Positions 34,918 to 45,756 of a DNA stretch of 64,000 bases are shown one piece after another. The notes below the pieces were generated by a model. It was not told where the DNA came from and ran no database searches. It saw only the letters and a list, made by a program, of their open reading frames with translations. Origin of the DNA: Gallibacterium genomosp. 1 (lineage in GTDB: Bacteria > Pseudomonadota > Gammaproteobacteria > Enterobacterales > Pasteurellaceae). Every line of letters begins with the position of its first letter. Position 1 is the stretch's first letter. The position numbers were made by a program, and so were the translations under genes. The stretch covers positions 1 through 64,000 of the forward strand of contig NZ_JPXX01000010.1 in assembly GCF_000771875.1 (NCBI RefSeq), read 5' to 3'.

Positions 34918-37900
34918 ATGTCATCACCGAAATTTGTTCATTTGCGCATTCATAGCGATTTCTCAATGATTGATGGGCTAACCAAAATAAAAACATTGGT
35001 TGATGAATGTGCAAAGCAACAAATGGTGGCAATGGCATTAACCGATTTTACTAACTTCTGTGGTTTAGTGAAATTTTATGGTGCAACCTTAGGTAAAGGC
35101 ATTAAACCAATTGTTGGTGCGGATGTTTTAGTCAATAGCGAAGAGCTTCCGGATGAACCGTTCTCTCTAACACTGCTCGCCAAAAACAATGTCGGCTATC
35201 AAAATATCACTTTATTGCTTTCCCGTGCTTATCAGCGCGGTTATCGTGAGTATCCAATGATAGACAAAGAATGGCTGATTGAACACGCTGAAGGTGTTAT
35301 TATCCTTTCCGGTGGCAAAGACGGTGATGTTGGTAAGTTTCTCGTGAGAGGAAATCAAAATTCTGCGGAGAACTGCCTAGCTTTTTATCAACGTCATTTT
35401 TCAGATCATTTTTATCTTTCTATCAGCCGCACTGGTCGTAATGATGAAGAACATTATCTGCAACAGGCGGTCGACTTAGCGGAGCAACACCAAATTCCAC
35501 TAGTTGCGACTAATGATGTAATGTTTCTTACGGAGGATGATTTTGAAGCTCACGAAATCCGTGTCGCTATTCACGATGGCTATACGCTAGATGATCCTAA
35601 CCGCCCGAAAAAATATAGTCCACAACAATATTTCCGTAGTGAACAGGAGATGTGCGAATTATTTGCCGATCTCCCACAGGCGCTCGAAAACAGTGTTTAC
35701 ATTGCACAACGTTGCAATGTTACCATTCGCTTAGGTCAATATTTTCTACCTCAATTCCCGACCGGAAAATTAAGCACTGAGGAATACCTAATTCAACAGG
35801 CAAAAACCGGTTTAGAGCAACGTTTAGCTGTTCTTTTCCCTGATGAACAGGAACGACAACAAAAACGTGCAAAATATGATGAACGCTTGGAAACGGAACT
35901 AAAAGTAATCAACCAAATGGGATTCCCCGGTTACTTCCTAATCGTGATGGAATTTATCCAGTGGTCAAAAGATAACAATATTCCGGTTGGACCGGGACGA
36001 GGTTCCGGTGCCGGTTCTTTAGTGGCTTATTCCCTTAGAATTACCGATCTTGATCCGCTGCAATTTGATCTGCTTTTTGAACGTTTCTTAAATCCAGAAC
36101 GTGTTTCAATGCCGGATTTTGATGTCGATTTCTGTATGGATGGTCGCGACCGCGTAATTGAACACGTGGCACAAATGTATGGACGGGATGCTGTATCGCA
36201 AATTATCACTTTCGGTACTATGGCAGCAAAAGCAGTAATTCGAGATGTTGGACGAGTGCTTGGTCATCCATATGGTTTTGTTGATCGCATTGCAAAACTG
36301 ATTCCCCCTGATCCCGGTATGACTTTACAAAAAGCATTTGATGCCGAACCTAAATTAGTCGAGGTTTACAACAGCGATGAAGAGGTTAAAGCACTGATCG
36401 ATATGGGGCGTAAATTAGAGGGAGTTACCCGAAATGCAGGGAAACACGCCGGTGGTGTGGTTATATCACCAAGCAAAATTACCGACTTTTCGCCAATTTA
36501 CTGTGATTCCGAAGGTAAACATCCTGTTACTCATTTTGATAAAAGTGATGTTGAATATGCCGGCTTGGTCAAATTCGACTTTTTAGGCTTACGCACGCTC
36601 ACTATTATCCAATGGGCGGTTGATATGATTAATGAACGTATGCGCCGTGAGGGTAAACCGGAAATCAATATTCACCATATTCCATTGGATGATGAAAAAT
36701 CCTTTAAATTGCTACTAGATGCGCAAACAACTGCGGTATTCCAACTGGAATCGCGCGGAATGAAAGATTTAATCCGTCGTTTAAAACCTGACTGTTTTGA
36801 AGATATTATCGCATTAGTGGCACTATTTCGTCCGGGACCATTACAATCCGGAATGGTGGATAACTTTATTCGCCGTAAACACGGGGAAGAAGAAATCTCC
36901 TATCCAGATGCTGAATATCAGCACGAATCCCTTAAACCAATTTTAGAACCAACTTACGGCATTATTTTATACCAAGAACAGGTAATGCAAATTGCACAGG
37001 TGCTTGCTGGTTATACCTTAGGTGGTGCGGATTTATTACGCCGAGCAATGGGAAAAAAGAAACCGGAAGAGATGGCAAAACAACGTTCTGTTTTCAAAGA
37101 GGGAGCAATTAAAAACGGTGTTGACGGTGAATTAGCAATGAAAATTTTCGATTTGGTGGAAAAATTCGCCGGTTACGGTTTCAACAAATCACATTCTGCC
37201 GCATATGCACTGGTTTCCTACCAGACACTTTGGCTAAAAGCTCACTTTCCTGCTGAATTTATGGCGGCAGTAATGACATCAGAAATGTATAAAGTGGAAA
37301 AGATCGTCAATTTCTACGATGAAAGTTTGCGAATGGGTTTAAAAGTTGTTCCCCCCGATATTAATACCGGAAAATACGGTTTCAGTGTGAATGAAAAGGG
37401 AGAAATCGTTTATGGCTTAGGCGCAATTAAAGGTGTGGGAGAAGCTCCCGTTGAAAATATTATTGAAGCTAGAACATCGGGTGGACTATTTCGTGATCTG
37501 TTTGATCTATGTGCTAGAGTGGACTTACGCAAAATTAATCGGCGCACCTTTGATAATCTGATTAAAGCTGGCGCATTAGATAAACTTGGGCCACACCGTG
37601 CTGCAATTGCACTAAATTTAGAAGATGCCCTCAAAGCCTCCGATCAGCACGCCAAAGATGAAGCATTAGGACAAACAGATATGTTCGGTGTATTGGCAAG
37701 TTCACCGAACCAAGTAGAACAAGCTTACGCCAATGCCCCTAAATGGACAGAAAAAATGGTGTTAGATGGTGAACAAGAAACATTGGGATTATATTTAAGT
37801 AGCCATCCAATCAGCCGTTATGTGAAAGAGTTATCACACTATGGCAATCGTTTATCAGAAGTGAGTGTCACTCGTCGTGGCGAAAGCTGCACCGTATCAG

Positions 37901-38391
37901 GGTTAGTAGTTAATTTCCGATCACTGGTTACTAAACGAGGTAATCGTTTAGGAATTCTAACTCTAGATGATCGCTCGGCAAGAATGGATATTACTCTATT
38001 CTCTGATGCTTTAGAGCAATTTGAAGAAAAAATCCAAAAAGATCATATTGTTATCGTTAGCGGATCAGTTATTCCTGACGATTTCACCGGCGGTATCCGA
38101 ATGATAGCCAGAGAACTCAATACACTAGAAGAGATTCGTCAACGTGTAGTAAAAAGTTTAGCGATTGCGATTAAACAAAAGCAGTTAAATAACGACTTTA
38201 TCGAACGCTTTAAACAGATCCTAACCCCTTATGCACAAGGCACAATCCCGGTTCATATCTATTATGACAGTCCGAAAGGTCGTGCAATGCTCACTTTAGG
38301 TATCGAATGGCGTATTACACCACACGATGATCTCATTTCCGATTTAACCGCTTTTATCGGCGAAGAGCAAGTTGAGTTGGAGTTTGACTAA
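34918..38391 (+). CDS. dnaE: DNA polymerase III alpha subunit
   Basis: The replicative polymerase subunit, 1157 residues from the ATG at 34918. The frame extends 15 codons further upstream, but those codons lie over the hairpin and lack a ribosome site, whereas GGAAAAATT precedes this ATG. It opens with the PHP domain ([16 protein letters not shown]). The catalytic Asp triad includes those of [14 protein letters not shown] (about 398-411), and [15 protein letters not shown] forms the palm. Helix-hairpin-helix and OB-fold regions lie in the C-terminal third. Usually next to accA or rnhB in E. coli; here it follows ibaG. Confidence 0.98.
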   Translation: MSSPKFVHLRIHSDFSMIDGLTKIKTLVDECAKQQMVAMALTDFTNFCGLVKFYGATLGKGIKPIVGADVLVNSEELPDEPFSLTLLAKNNVGYQNITLLLSRAYQRGYREYPMIDKEWLIEHAEGVIILSGGKDGDVGKFLVRGNQNSAENCLAFYQRHFSDHFYLSISRTGRNDEEHYLQQAVDLAEQHQIPLVATNDVMFLTEDDFEAHEIRVAIHDGYTLDDPNRPKKYSPQQYFRSEQEMCELFADLPQALENSVYIAQRCNVTIRLGQYFLPQFPTGKLSTEEYLIQQAKTGLEQRLAVLFPDEQERQQKRAKYDERLETELKVINQMGFPGYFLIVMEFIQWSKDNNIPVGPGRGSGAGSLVAYSLRITDLDPLQFDLLFERFLNPERVSMPDFDVDFCMDGRDRVIEHVAQMYGRDAVSQIITFGTMAAKAVIRDVGRVLGHPYGFVDRIAKLIPPDPGMTLQKAFDAEPKLVEVYNSDEEVKALIDMGRKLEGVTRNAGKHAGGVVISPSKITDFSPIYCDSEGKHPVTHFDKSDVEYAGLVKFDFLGLRTLTIIQWAVDMINERMRREGKPEINIHHIPLDDEKSFKLLLDAQTTAVFQLESRGMKDLIRRLKPDCFEDIIALVALFRPGPLQSGMVDNFIRRKHGEEEISYPDAEYQHESLKPILEPTYGIILYQEQVMQIAQVLAGYTLGGADLLRRAMGKKKPEEMAKQRSVFKEGAIKNGVDGELAMKIFDLVEKFAGYGFNKSHSAAYALVSYQTLWLKAHFPAEFMAAVMTSEMYKVEKIVNFYDESLRMGLKVVPPDINTGKYGFSVNEKGEIVYGLGAIKGVGEAPVENIIEARTSGGLFRDLFDLCARVDLRKINRRTFDNLIKAGALDKLGPHRAAIALNLEDALKASDQHAKDEALGQTDMFGVLASSPNQVEQAYANAPKWTEKMVLDGEQETLGLYLSSHPISRYVKELSHYGNRLSEVSVTRRGESCTVSGLVVNFRSLVTKRGNRLGILTLDDRSARMDITLFSDALEQFEEKIQKDHIVIVSGSVIPDDFTGGIRMIARELNTLEEIRQRVVKSLAIAIKQKQLNNDFIERFKQILTPYAQGTIPVHIYYDSPKGRAMLTLGIEWRITPHDDLISDLTAFIGEEQVELEFD

Positions 38392-38402
38392 AAAGAAAAA
38401 CG

Positions 38403-38455
38403 AATCCGCACCTTAAAAATTATTCTTGATATTAACTATGTAGGTGCGGATTTTA
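38403..38455 (+). terminator. Intrinsic terminator after dnaE with a long loop
   Basis: AATCCGCACCT (38403-38413) pairs perfectly with AGGTGCGGATT (38442-38452), and TTTATAAC follows. The 28-base loop is long for a rho-independent terminator. It lies between convergent dnaE and yfiF. Confidence 0.65.
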
Positions 38456-38488
38456 TAACAAAAACTCACTTGGTATTTTATCAATAAT

Positions 38489-39562
38489 CTAGAAATACCA
38501 TTTAGACAACAAAACACCTGCAGTAACTGCCACATTTAGCCCAGTTGAAAGTGGATTAGTTATCGATAACGCCACATTAGTCACATCAGGATCGAGATCT
38601 TTAATCGTATTTTCCGACAACACAATTGCCACTTTGTCCTGTAACTCCAATTTGTTTAGTGCTATTGCCTGTTTGGATAAACTGGCACGTATCAGTTGAT
38701 AACCTTCCTGCTTTAACAGATCTAACGCTAATGCCGAATGGGCAACTTCAAATAAACGCAAATATTCAATACCACCTTCAGCAACACGCATCGCTGCCGA
38801 GCTTTGTACTGCATCAATCTTATCCGTTACTACATTTTTCACACCATAAAATGCGAGTGTTTTCAATACTCCACCAATATTCGCTGCATTGCCGATGCCA
38901 TCCAACACGACAAGACAATCTCGTTTTCTAGGCGTTTCTAAATAACTTTTTAGCATTAATGGTGGACGTTTTTTCACTAATAAACAGATGCCACCATGAT
39001 GTTCTGTACCACTGACAAGCTGTAATTCGTCCCCTTTCACCACGTGATAAGCCTTTTTATTTTCTGCTAAATAGCTCATCATTTCACCGGCTTTTTTCGT
39101 TAATTCCTGCGTGACCCATAAACGCACAATATCTTGCGGACGATGTTCAAATAAAGCAAAACACGCCGCTTCGCCATAAACTTTCACCTCTTCGGCACGA
39201 TTTTGGCGGATATTTTCTGGGGCTCGCGGTGATAATGCCCCTTTCTTTTTCATTTTTTGTTGTGGTGCATTGGATTTAATGGTTACCGTTACACTCCCCT
39301 CGCCAAGCGTACCTGCTTTATGTGCGGTAATCTGCTGTTTATCTCCCCAAATAGAACGTGGTTCGCGTGGTTGACGGAATTTATTTTGATTCAAAAAACC
39401 TGATCGTTTGTCATCATTGAAACGATCCTGTTTTTTATCGCCGAAACGTGGTTTATCTGAAAAACGTGATTTGCCTTTCTGATCACGTTCGGTGCGATCC
39501 TGACGGCGATTGTTTTCAGAAAAACGGAATTTATTTTCTTGAAAAACTGGTTTTTTATTCAT
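38489..39562 (-). CDS. yfiF: TrmH-family (SpoU) RNA 2'-O-methyltransferase-like protein (YfiF)
   Basis: A 357-residue protein. The first 80 or so residues are very basic and low in complexity, with Arg/Lys, Phe and Asn repeats such as NRRQDRTERDQKGKSRFSD, and are probably disordered. After a central SpoU substrate-binding domain, the C-terminus has the SPOUT knot motifs LDGIGNAANIGGVLKTLAF, VLSENTIKDLDPDV and LSITNPLSTGLNVAVTAGVL. The E. coli homologue YfiF has no assigned substrate. The start at 39562 (MNKKPVF) is chosen; the frame is open 24 codons further. No clear ribosome site is seen at either. Confidence 0.85.
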   Translation of the reverse strand: MNKKPVFQENKFRFSENNRRQDRTERDQKGKSRFSDKPRFGDKKQDRFNDDKRSGFLNQNKFRQPREPRSIWGDKQQITAHKAGTLGEGSVTVTIKSNAPQQKMKKKGALSPRAPENIRQNRAEEVKVYGEAACFALFEHRPQDIVRLWVTQELTKKAGEMMSYLAENKKAYHVVKGDELQLVSGTEHHGGICLLVKKRPPLMLKSYLETPRKRDCLVVLDGIGNAANIGGVLKTLAFYGVKNVVTDKIDAVQSSAAMRVAEGGIEYLRLFEVAHSALALDLLKQEGYQLIRASLSKQAIALNKLELQDKVAIVLSENTIKDLDPDVTNVALSITNPLSTGLNVAVTAGVLLSKWYF

Positions 39563-39705
39563 TGGATTATTTTCAGGTTGGATAATAGGAAAATTTCGCC
39601 CATTATAACTGAAACAGTTGAGAAGTCTTAACAAATAATTGTAAACTTAGGCATTTTATAGAAAAGCGCAACGCCATAATGGTAGCGCATAACCATAATT
39701 ATATT

Positions 39706-41064
39706 ATGTTACTATCAAGATTAGATCGTGCGAAAAGAAGATTAGCTCGTTTGCCTGCGTATACACTGGAAGCGCAACAGGTTGAAATTATCCTATCTTC
39801 CAAAGCATTTAAACAGCAGATACTGGAACTTATCAGCCAGGCTAAAAAACGTATTTATATTACTGCACTTTATTGGGAAAAGGATGAAGCAGGACAAGAA
39901 ATTCTTGAGGCCATTTATCAAGCAAAACAGAATCATCCCGATTTAGATATTAAAATATTCGTTGATTGGCATCGTGCGCAACGTGGACGCATCGGTGAAG
40001 ATCAACAAAGTAGCAATGCCGATTGGTATGAGGCAATGCGTCAGAAATATGGATTTGATGATGTCATTGTTTATGGTGTACCTATCAATACCCGTGAGAT
40101 TTTCGGCGTGTTGCATATTAAAGGGTTTATCTTTGACGATACTGTGCTTTATAGTGGAGCAAGCATTAATAATGTCTACTTACATCAACAGGATCGTTAC
40201 CGCTACGACCGCTATCAAAAAATTACAAACCCACAATTAGCCGACTGTCTGGTTGAATTTATCCAACAAAATTTAAATGATATTTGTGCAGTAAATCGCC
40301 TCGATCAAGCGCGAAAACCAACCAAAGAGCTACGCCCTGCGATTCGTTCTTTCCGTAGAAATTTAATTTTAACCGGTAAATATCATTGTCGTACAAAACA
40401 ACACCTTGAAGACGGCAGACTAACTATTACACCGCTGTTCGGGATTGGCAAAAACAATCTGTTGAATAAAGTGATTGAAGCTTTATTTATAGTTACTCAA
40501 CAGAAATTAACAATTTGTACGCCCTATTTCAACTTTCCTCGTTCATTGCAACAACGAATTAGAACTTTGCTGCACGAAGGTAAAAAAATTGAAATTATCG
40601 TTGGCGACAAAACTGCAAACGATTTTTATATTCCGCCATCTGAACCGTTCAAAATGGCTGGGGCATTGCCTTACCTTTATGAGAAAAACTTACGCCAATT
40701 TGCAAAAAAATTTGCCGATTTTATCGATAATAAACAGCTTACTATCCGCCTATGGAAAGACGGTGAAAACAGTTATCACCTTAAAGGCGTTTGGGTTGAT
40801 GACAATTACATTCTGCTCACCGGAAATAATTTAAATCCACGTGCTTGGCGTTTGGATGCAGAAAACGGTTTACTAATTCAAGATTTGGATCACAAGCTGA
40901 CTGCTCAAACCTGTACCGAATTAGCTGAAATACGCACTTACACCACCATTCTTAACAGCTATCAACAACTGGATAAACCAAGCGATTATCCAGCACCGGT
41001 GCAAAAAATATTACGCCGTTTTGAGCGGATTAAAGCGGATCATTTGGTTAAGATGATTTTATAG
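39706..41064 (+). CDS. pssA: CDP-diacylglycerol-serine O-phosphatidyltransferase (PLD family)
   Basis: Makes phosphatidylserine, precursor of phosphatidylethanolamine. It is the ribosome- and membrane-associated gamma-proteobacterial enzyme of the phospholipase D superfamily. Two HKD motifs are visible: HIKGFIFDD (about residues 137-145) and HLKGVWVDD (about 357-365) with the following GNNLNPRAWRLDAEN. Start at 39706 (MLLSRLDRAKRR) gives 452 residues, matching the E. coli enzyme; an ATG nine codons upstream is possible, and neither has a clear ribosome site. Confidence 0.94.
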   Translation: MLLSRLDRAKRRLARLPAYTLEAQQVEIILSSKAFKQQILELISQAKKRIYITALYWEKDEAGQEILEAIYQAKQNHPDLDIKIFVDWHRAQRGRIGEDQQSSNADWYEAMRQKYGFDDVIVYGVPINTREIFGVLHIKGFIFDDTVLYSGASINNVYLHQQDRYRYDRYQKITNPQLADCLVEFIQQNLNDICAVNRLDQARKPTKELRPAIRSFRRNLILTGKYHCRTKQHLEDGRLTITPLFGIGKNNLLNKVIEALFIVTQQKLTICTPYFNFPRSLQQRIRTLLHEGKKIEIIVGDKTANDFYIPPSEPFKMAGALPYLYEKNLRQFAKKFADFIDNKQLTIRLWKDGENSYHLKGVWVDDNYILLTGNNLNPRAWRLDAENGLLIQDLDHKLTAQTCTELAEIRTYTTILNSYQQLDKPSDYPAPVQKILRRFERIKADHLVKMIL

Positions 41065-41088
41065 TTTCACTAATAAGAGAAATGATGA

Positions 41089-41949
41089 ATGATTTATAGT
41101 ATGACAGCATTTGCACGCCACGAAATCCAAGCAGCATGGGGTTGTGCAGTTTGGGAAATTCGTTCTGTTAATCAACGTTATCTGGAAACTTTTTTTCGTT
41201 TACCTGAGCAGTTCAGAGCGTTAGAAAATACACTGCGAGAAACATTAAGACAACGCTTGTCACGCGGTAAAATCGAATGCAGTTTACGGATTGAATTAAA
41301 TCAAGCAAAATCTGGATTAAACCTTAATCAAACGTTTGCTCGCCAAGTAATGGAAGCTTTGTATTGGATTAAAACTAAATTAAATGATGGTCAAATTAAT
41401 CCGATTGATATTCTGCGTTATCCGGGGGTAGTGGAAGATGCCGGCGTTGACGTCGATGAGCTTGGTCAGGAGCTACTCACCGGTTTCAATGCATTATTGG
41501 ATGATTTTATTGCTATGCGCGCACGAGAAGGTGAAAAATTAGCAGAAGCCATTCGTACCCGTTTACAGGCTATTGCTACCGAAGTGACATTCGTTCGTAA
41601 TAAAATGCCGGAAGTGTTGCAATGGCAGCGTGAACGCTTATTACAACGTTTTGAAGAGGTGCAGTTACAGCTTGAACCGAGCCGCTTGGAACAGGAGATG
41701 ATTTTGTTGGCACAACGTATTGACGTTGCCGAAGAGTTGGATCGTTTGGAAATGCACATCAAAGAAACTAATAACATCATCAACAAAGGTGGTGTTGTCG
41801 GTCGCCGTTTAGATTTTATGATGCAGGAGCTGAATCGAGAATCCAACACATTGGCATCCAAGTCAATTAATACGGAAATCACCAACGCTGCGGTCACGTT
41901 GAAAGTGTTAATTGAACAGATGCGTGAGCAGGTACAAAATATCGAATAA
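41089..41949 (+). CDS. yicC: YicC-family endoribonuclease
   Basis: A 286-residue protein of the YicC/YloC family. It starts MIYSMTAFARHE, the invariant family opening, and ends with the DUF1732 region VGRRLDFMMQELNRESNTLASKS, rich in conserved charged residues. E. coli YicC has been reported to act as a ribonuclease that degrades small RNAs such as RyhB; that function is taken from the family. It lies after pssA by 24 bases and is followed by a strong terminator. Length is standard. Confidence 0.92.
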   Translation: MIYSMTAFARHEIQAAWGCAVWEIRSVNQRYLETFFRLPEQFRALENTLRETLRQRLSRGKIECSLRIELNQAKSGLNLNQTFARQVMEALYWIKTKLNDGQINPIDILRYPGVVEDAGVDVDELGQELLTGFNALLDDFIAMRAREGEKLAEAIRTRLQAIATEVTFVRNKMPEVLQWQRERLLQRFEEVQLQLEPSRLEQEMILLAQRIDVAEELDRLEMHIKETNNIINKGGVVGRRLDFMMQELNRESNTLASKSINTEITNAAVTLKVLIEQMREQVQNIE

Positions 41950-41952
41950 GCA

Positions 41953-41985
41953 AAAGGCAGCTCATTTGAGCTGCCTTTAATTTTT
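41953..41985 (+). terminator. Intrinsic terminator of yicC
   Basis: A perfect 11-base stem AAAGGCAGCTC / GAGCTGCCTTT with an ATTT loop, followed by AATTTTT. Its distal end reaches the stop codon of convergent ygfZ, so it may serve both genes. Confidence 0.9.
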
Positions 41986-42874
41986 ACTGTTCTTCAAATC
42001 TATTTTCCAGTAGCTGGTAAACTGCGCCATCTTCTTTTAAACGGAACGGCGTTTCCAGTGGCACATCTTTATTCAACACCACTTGTAGCCACGTTTGCTG
42101 TTGATAATGGGCAAAATTAATGATTGTGCCTGTTTTTCGCCAACCGTTTTCCAACGCCATTTGCACGCTGGAACCGATTTCAACCGCCTCAATCTCATCC
42201 GCCACCAAGGTAAACATCGCCAACTTATTTGCACCACGATACTTAGCACGCGCAATGGTTTCTTGACCAATATAACAACCTTTAGTGAACGAAATTGCCT
42301 GTTCCAAATGTTGTAAATTTAATGCCTGTGGAATAAATTCACCTTGTGCCATAGCGGTAAATAACGGCTCACCATTAACGATATTCAGCCATTTCCACTG
42401 TTCTGCCTGCTCCGCCTGTGCTTGCTCACTCTCACTGAATAAGAGGTAAAAATCATTCTCTGCATTAACGCGTACTAATGTTTTATCTGCTGTTGTAGTG
42501 ACTTCAGCATCGGTGATTAAATCATTCGGCAGACAATCTTCACTAAAGGCGGCAATGTGCAAATTTTTCTCGACAAAAGTAACTTTAGAAAAGACCGCAT
42601 ATTTTTTTAACTGCAGCAATGCTAACGGCAACAAACTTTTCTCAAATACAAACCAAAATTGTTGTGCAGAAAATTTTATCAATCGGAACAAAGAAATCAC
42701 CTTGCCTTTTGGATCACAATGCGCCGCTAAAGTAGAGCTATTCTCTGCCATACTAACCACATCACAAGTTAATTGTCCTTGTAGAAATTTCTGGCTGTCT
42801 ATGCCATTAATTTCAATTACACAATAATTATCCAATTTGGCTGCAAGCCCGTTGATATTATTCAAACTAGACAT
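41984..42874 (-). CDS. ygfZ: tRNA-modifying protein YgfZ (folate-binding, Fe-S repair)
   Basis: A folate-dependent protein related to GcvT that helps maintain Fe-S enzymes such as the tRNA methylthiotransferase MiaB. The diagnostic KGCYIGQETIARAKYRG motif (K-G-C-Y-x-G-Q-E) is present near residue 209. The ATG at 42874 has AAGGAGAG before it and gives 296 residues, close to the E. coli length; the frame stays open 13 codons upstream. Single gene between the yicC and deaD terminators. Confidence 0.95.
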   Translation of the reverse strand: MSSLNNINGLAAKLDNYCVIEINGIDSQKFLQGQLTCDVVSMAENSSTLAAHCDPKGKVISLFRLIKFSAQQFWFVFEKSLLPLALLQLKKYAVFSKVTFVEKNLHIAAFSEDCLPNDLITDAEVTTTADKTLVRVNAENDFYLLFSESEQAQAEQAEQWKWLNIVNGEPLFTAMAQGEFIPQALNLQHLEQAISFTKGCYIGQETIARAKYRGANKLAMFTLVADEIEAVEIGSSVQMALENGWRKTGTIINFAHYQQQTWLQVVLNKDVPLETPFRLKEDGAVYQLLENRFEEQ

Positions 42875-42894
42875 TTTTCTCTCCTTAGCACAAA

Positions 42895-42921
42895 GATAGG
42901 GCTTGCAACACAAGCCCTATC
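42895..42921 (-). terminator. Intrinsic terminator of deaD
   Basis: A perfect 11-base stem GATAGGGCTTG / CAAGCCCTATC with a 5-base loop, followed by a short TTTG on the minus strand. It lies 4 bases after the deaD stop and immediately before the ygfZ ribosome site. Confidence 0.8.
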
Positions 42922-42925
42922 GTCA

Positions 42926-44713
42926 TTAATGTCGTGCAAATTTTTTGCGATTTTCTTTAAATTTTCGCTCTTTAGCAGAATGCGATTTCTTTGAGAAGGC
43001 TTCACCATCACGAGTTTTCTTATGTGATGAATGCTTTCCTTTATCTATATCTTTCGCCATTTCTAATAAAGACATTTTCATTGGTTTTCCAACAACATAA
43101 GTGCGTTGGAAATGTTGTAATAAAGCTTTTGGCATATCTAGTGGTAACTCCACTGTTGCATAATGATCATACAATTTAATATGACCGATATAACGACTGC
43201 TAATATTACCTTCATTAGCAATAGCACCAACAATATGCCCAACTTCAACACCATCTGCACGCCCAACCTCAATGCGATACAGATCCATCGGCAATTCATT
43301 TCTTGCTCCACGACGTTCCGCCGAACGAGGGTTTTCTCTGCGTTCACGACCTTTATAATCACGATTCTTCTCACGGCGTACCGGTTTGATTTCAGGATCA
43401 GGCGGTAGAATTAATTTCTGTTTACCCTGCAATAACATCATCATTGCTGCTGCAATATCTTCCTGTGATTGATCCGCCGCAAAAATATCTTCCAATAGAC
43501 TGCGATATTGATCAAGATCGTGATGTTCCAACTGTGCTGTAATCCGCTGACGAAATTTATCACGTCTAACTTGTTGTAACTGTTCGTGATTTGGAATTTG
43601 CACCTCATCAACAGTCTTCTTCATCAAACGCTCAATGTTGCGTAACAAGCGTTTTTCCCTTGCTTCTACAAATAAAAGTGCACGCCCTGCACGCCCTGCA
43701 CGCCCGGTACGACCGATACGATGCACATAAGATTCAGGATCAAGTGGAATATCATAATTCACGACTAAACTGATACGGTCAATATCAATACCGCGCGCCG
43801 CTACATCCGTCGCCACAACAATGTCTAGGCGACCATTTCTTAATTTCTCCAATGTTTGCTCACGCAACTGTTGTGTCATATCACCATTCAATGCAGCACA
43901 ACGAAAACCATTTCGCTCAAGCAAATCAGTAACTTCAGTTGTACCGGTTTTAGTGCGAGTAAAAACAATAGCAGCATCAAATTCTTCCACTTCAAGAAAA
44001 CGCACTAATGCTTCACTTTTTTTAAAGCCATTCACAAACCAAAAAGATTGTGTAATATCCGGTGCAGTTTGTTGTGTCGATTGAATTTTGATTTCTTGAG
44101 GTTCACGCATAAAACGGCGAGTAATACGACGAATTGGTTCAGGCATCGTTGCTGAGAACAACGCTGTCTGATGTAATTCAGGCAATTCTGCCATTACAGT
44201 TTCAACATCTTCAATAAATCCCATACGCAACATTTCATCGGCTTCATCAAGCACAATTGCTTTTAATGCACTTAAATCTAATGTTTTGCGACGAATATGG
44301 TCTAAAATCCTTCCAGGAGTACCGACAACAACTTGCGCTCCTTGCTTCAATGCACGAAGCTGAATATCATAACGCTGTCCGCCATAAACAGTAACAATAT
44401 TGATACCTTGTAAATTTTTTGCAAATTGTTCACACGCATCTGCCACTTGAATAGCCAATTCACGCGTCGGTGCCATTACCAAAAGTTGCGGATATTTTTT
44501 ATTAAGATCTATTTTTGTTAATAATGGCAGTGCAAAAGCCGCTGTTTTGCCACTACCTGTTTGTGCCATACCAAGCACATCTTCACCATTTAATAAGTGT
44601 GGGATACACGCTTGCTGAATTGGTGAAGGATTAATAAAACCTAGGTCTGAAACTGCAGATAAAAGGTTTTCCGGCAGACCTAAATCTGCAAAAGTCATTG
44701 TTTGTTCTGTCAT
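42926..44713 (-). CDS. deaD: ATP-dependent RNA helicase DeaD/CsdA
   Basis: A DEAD-box helicase for 50S assembly and mRNA decay at low temperature. The 595-residue protein has Q motif NPSPIQ, motif I AQTGSGKT (about 50-57), PTRELA, motif II LDEADEM (about 155-161), SAT and [15 protein letters not shown] (about 328-342). Its long C-terminal part includes the DbpA-like RNA-binding domain ([22 protein letters not shown]) and a Lys/Ser-rich tail. The order pnp-nlpI-deaD is that of E. coli. Confidence 0.97.
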   Translation of the reverse strand: MTEQTMTFADLGLPENLLSAVSDLGFINPSPIQQACIPHLLNGEDVLGMAQTGSGKTAAFALPLLTKIDLNKKYPQLLVMAPTRELAIQVADACEQFAKNLQGINIVTVYGGQRYDIQLRALKQGAQVVVGTPGRILDHIRRKTLDLSALKAIVLDEADEMLRMGFIEDVETVMAELPELHQTALFSATMPEPIRRITRRFMREPQEIKIQSTQQTAPDITQSFWFVNGFKKSEALVRFLEVEEFDAAIVFTRTKTGTTEVTDLLERNGFRCAALNGDMTQQLREQTLEKLRNGRLDIVVATDVAARGIDIDRISLVVNYDIPLDPESYVHRIGRTGRAGRAGRALLFVEAREKRLLRNIERLMKKTVDEVQIPNHEQLQQVRRDKFRQRITAQLEHHDLDQYRSLLEDIFAADQSQEDIAAAMMMLLQGKQKLILPPDPEIKPVRREKNRDYKGRERRENPRSAERRGARNELPMDLYRIEVGRADGVEVGHIVGAIANEGNISSRYIGHIKLYDHYATVELPLDMPKALLQHFQRTYVVGKPMKMSLLEMAKDIDKGKHSSHKKTRDGEAFSKKSHSAKERKFKENRKKFARH

Positions 44714-44749
44714 GTAAATACCAAAGTATAAATTTTTGTTTTAATAATA

Positions 44750-45670
44750 TTATGGCTTGCTTTGTGCTGGGGCTTTAGTTTCACTTAAACGCAAAAGTTC
44801 TAACAATGAAAAACGATATTCTACAAAGCTATAAACTTGATTCACCATTGCTAATTTAAATAGCGTAATCGCATCCTGTTGATGATTTTGCATTAATTGC
44901 TGTTTTGCCAAGTAAAAATAGGTTTCCGTTAAAACTTCTGAATATTGTGAGGAAGATTTGCCTGCATACTGCTTCATCCGTTGTTGTAATTCGGATAAAG
45001 AAATCTGCGTTAAATAATACTGTACAATATTCGTTCCCCAATATTGATCGGAAAGTTTATTTGCACGCTGTTTCAAACGAGAAAACGCCAAATCAGGGTT
45101 CTGTTTCAATTCATTGAAATATAACCAAAGTACGCGATAAGGGTTTGTCGTATCTTCTTGATAAAATTTAATTAAATCATCTTCCGCTCGTGCAAAACGG
45201 TTAGAGTAATAGTAACTTAACCCACGATTAAAGAAAGCATAACTGTAATGAGGATCAAATGTCAGCACGGCATTGAAATAATCAATCGCAGCATCGTAAT
45301 CCCCCTCAACTAGGGCATAAATCCCTAAATAATTATAAGCATCTGCCATTGTTGGTTTGAGCTGAATCGCTTGAGAAAAATCAAATCTAGCCAATGTCCA
45401 AAGACCAAGACTATCGTATAAAACACCGCGTTCAAAATAAAATGCAGCACGATCTTCTCGATTCATTTTTTCTAATTGCAGCACTTGACTGAGTTTAGCA
45501 ATAACTACTTCCTGATCAATATGTTCCTGCGGTTTGGTATCGGAAAATATTAATTGAGAATCCGTTCCTAAAACACGTAATGGTGAAGTAGAACACCCCA
45601 TCAACAAAAAGCATAATGAAAAAAACGGAAAATAGAAAAATGAACAAACTCTTCTCTGCAATCGACACAT
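44750..45670 (-). CDS. nlpI: Lipoprotein NlpI (TPR repeats)
   Basis: An outer-membrane lipoprotein that serves as adaptor for peptidoglycan hydrolases and the Prc protease. The 306-residue precursor has a lipoprotein signal ending LLMGC with the lipidated Cys at about 26. TPR repeats follow, for example DAYNYLGIYALVEGDYDAAIDYFNAVL and YAFFNRGLSYYYSNRFARAEDDL. Located between pnp and deaD, as in enterobacteria, where all three are transcribed together. Confidence 0.95.
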   Translation of the reverse strand: MCRLQRRVCSFFYFPFFSLCFLLMGCSTSPLRVLGTDSQLIFSDTKPQEHIDQEVVIAKLSQVLQLEKMNREDRAAFYFERGVLYDSLGLWTLARFDFSQAIQLKPTMADAYNYLGIYALVEGDYDAAIDYFNAVLTFDPHYSYAFFNRGLSYYYSNRFARAEDDLIKFYQEDTTNPYRVLWLYFNELKQNPDLAFSRLKQRANKLSDQYWGTNIVQYYLTQISLSELQQRMKQYAGKSSSQYSEVLTETYFYLAKQQLMQNHQQDAITLFKLAMVNQVYSFVEYRFSLLELLRLSETKAPAQSKP

Positions 45671-45712
45671 AATACTGCCTTAACTAGCACTTAGCCCAAC
45701 ACTTGCGGCAAA

Positions 45713-45737
45713 AACACCGTGGCAAAACCACGGTGTT
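45713..45737 (-). terminator. Stem-loop after pnp
   Basis: A perfect 10-base stem AACACCGTGG / CCACGGTGTT with a 5-base loop, followed by TTTTTG on the minus strand. It lies 20 bases after the pnp stop codon and may partially terminate or stabilise the pnp message before nlpI. Confidence 0.75.
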
Positions 45738-45756
45738 ATTCGTCATTGCTTATATC

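Noticed and set aside
42495-42827. Plus-strand frame opposite ygfZ
   Set aside because: It lies wholly antisense to a well-supported gene and has no start signals.
43678-43718. Tandem repeat CACGCCCTG in deaD
   Set aside because: It encodes the GRAGRAGRA stretch after the conserved [10 protein letters not shown] motif, so it is coding sequence and not a regulatory repeat.
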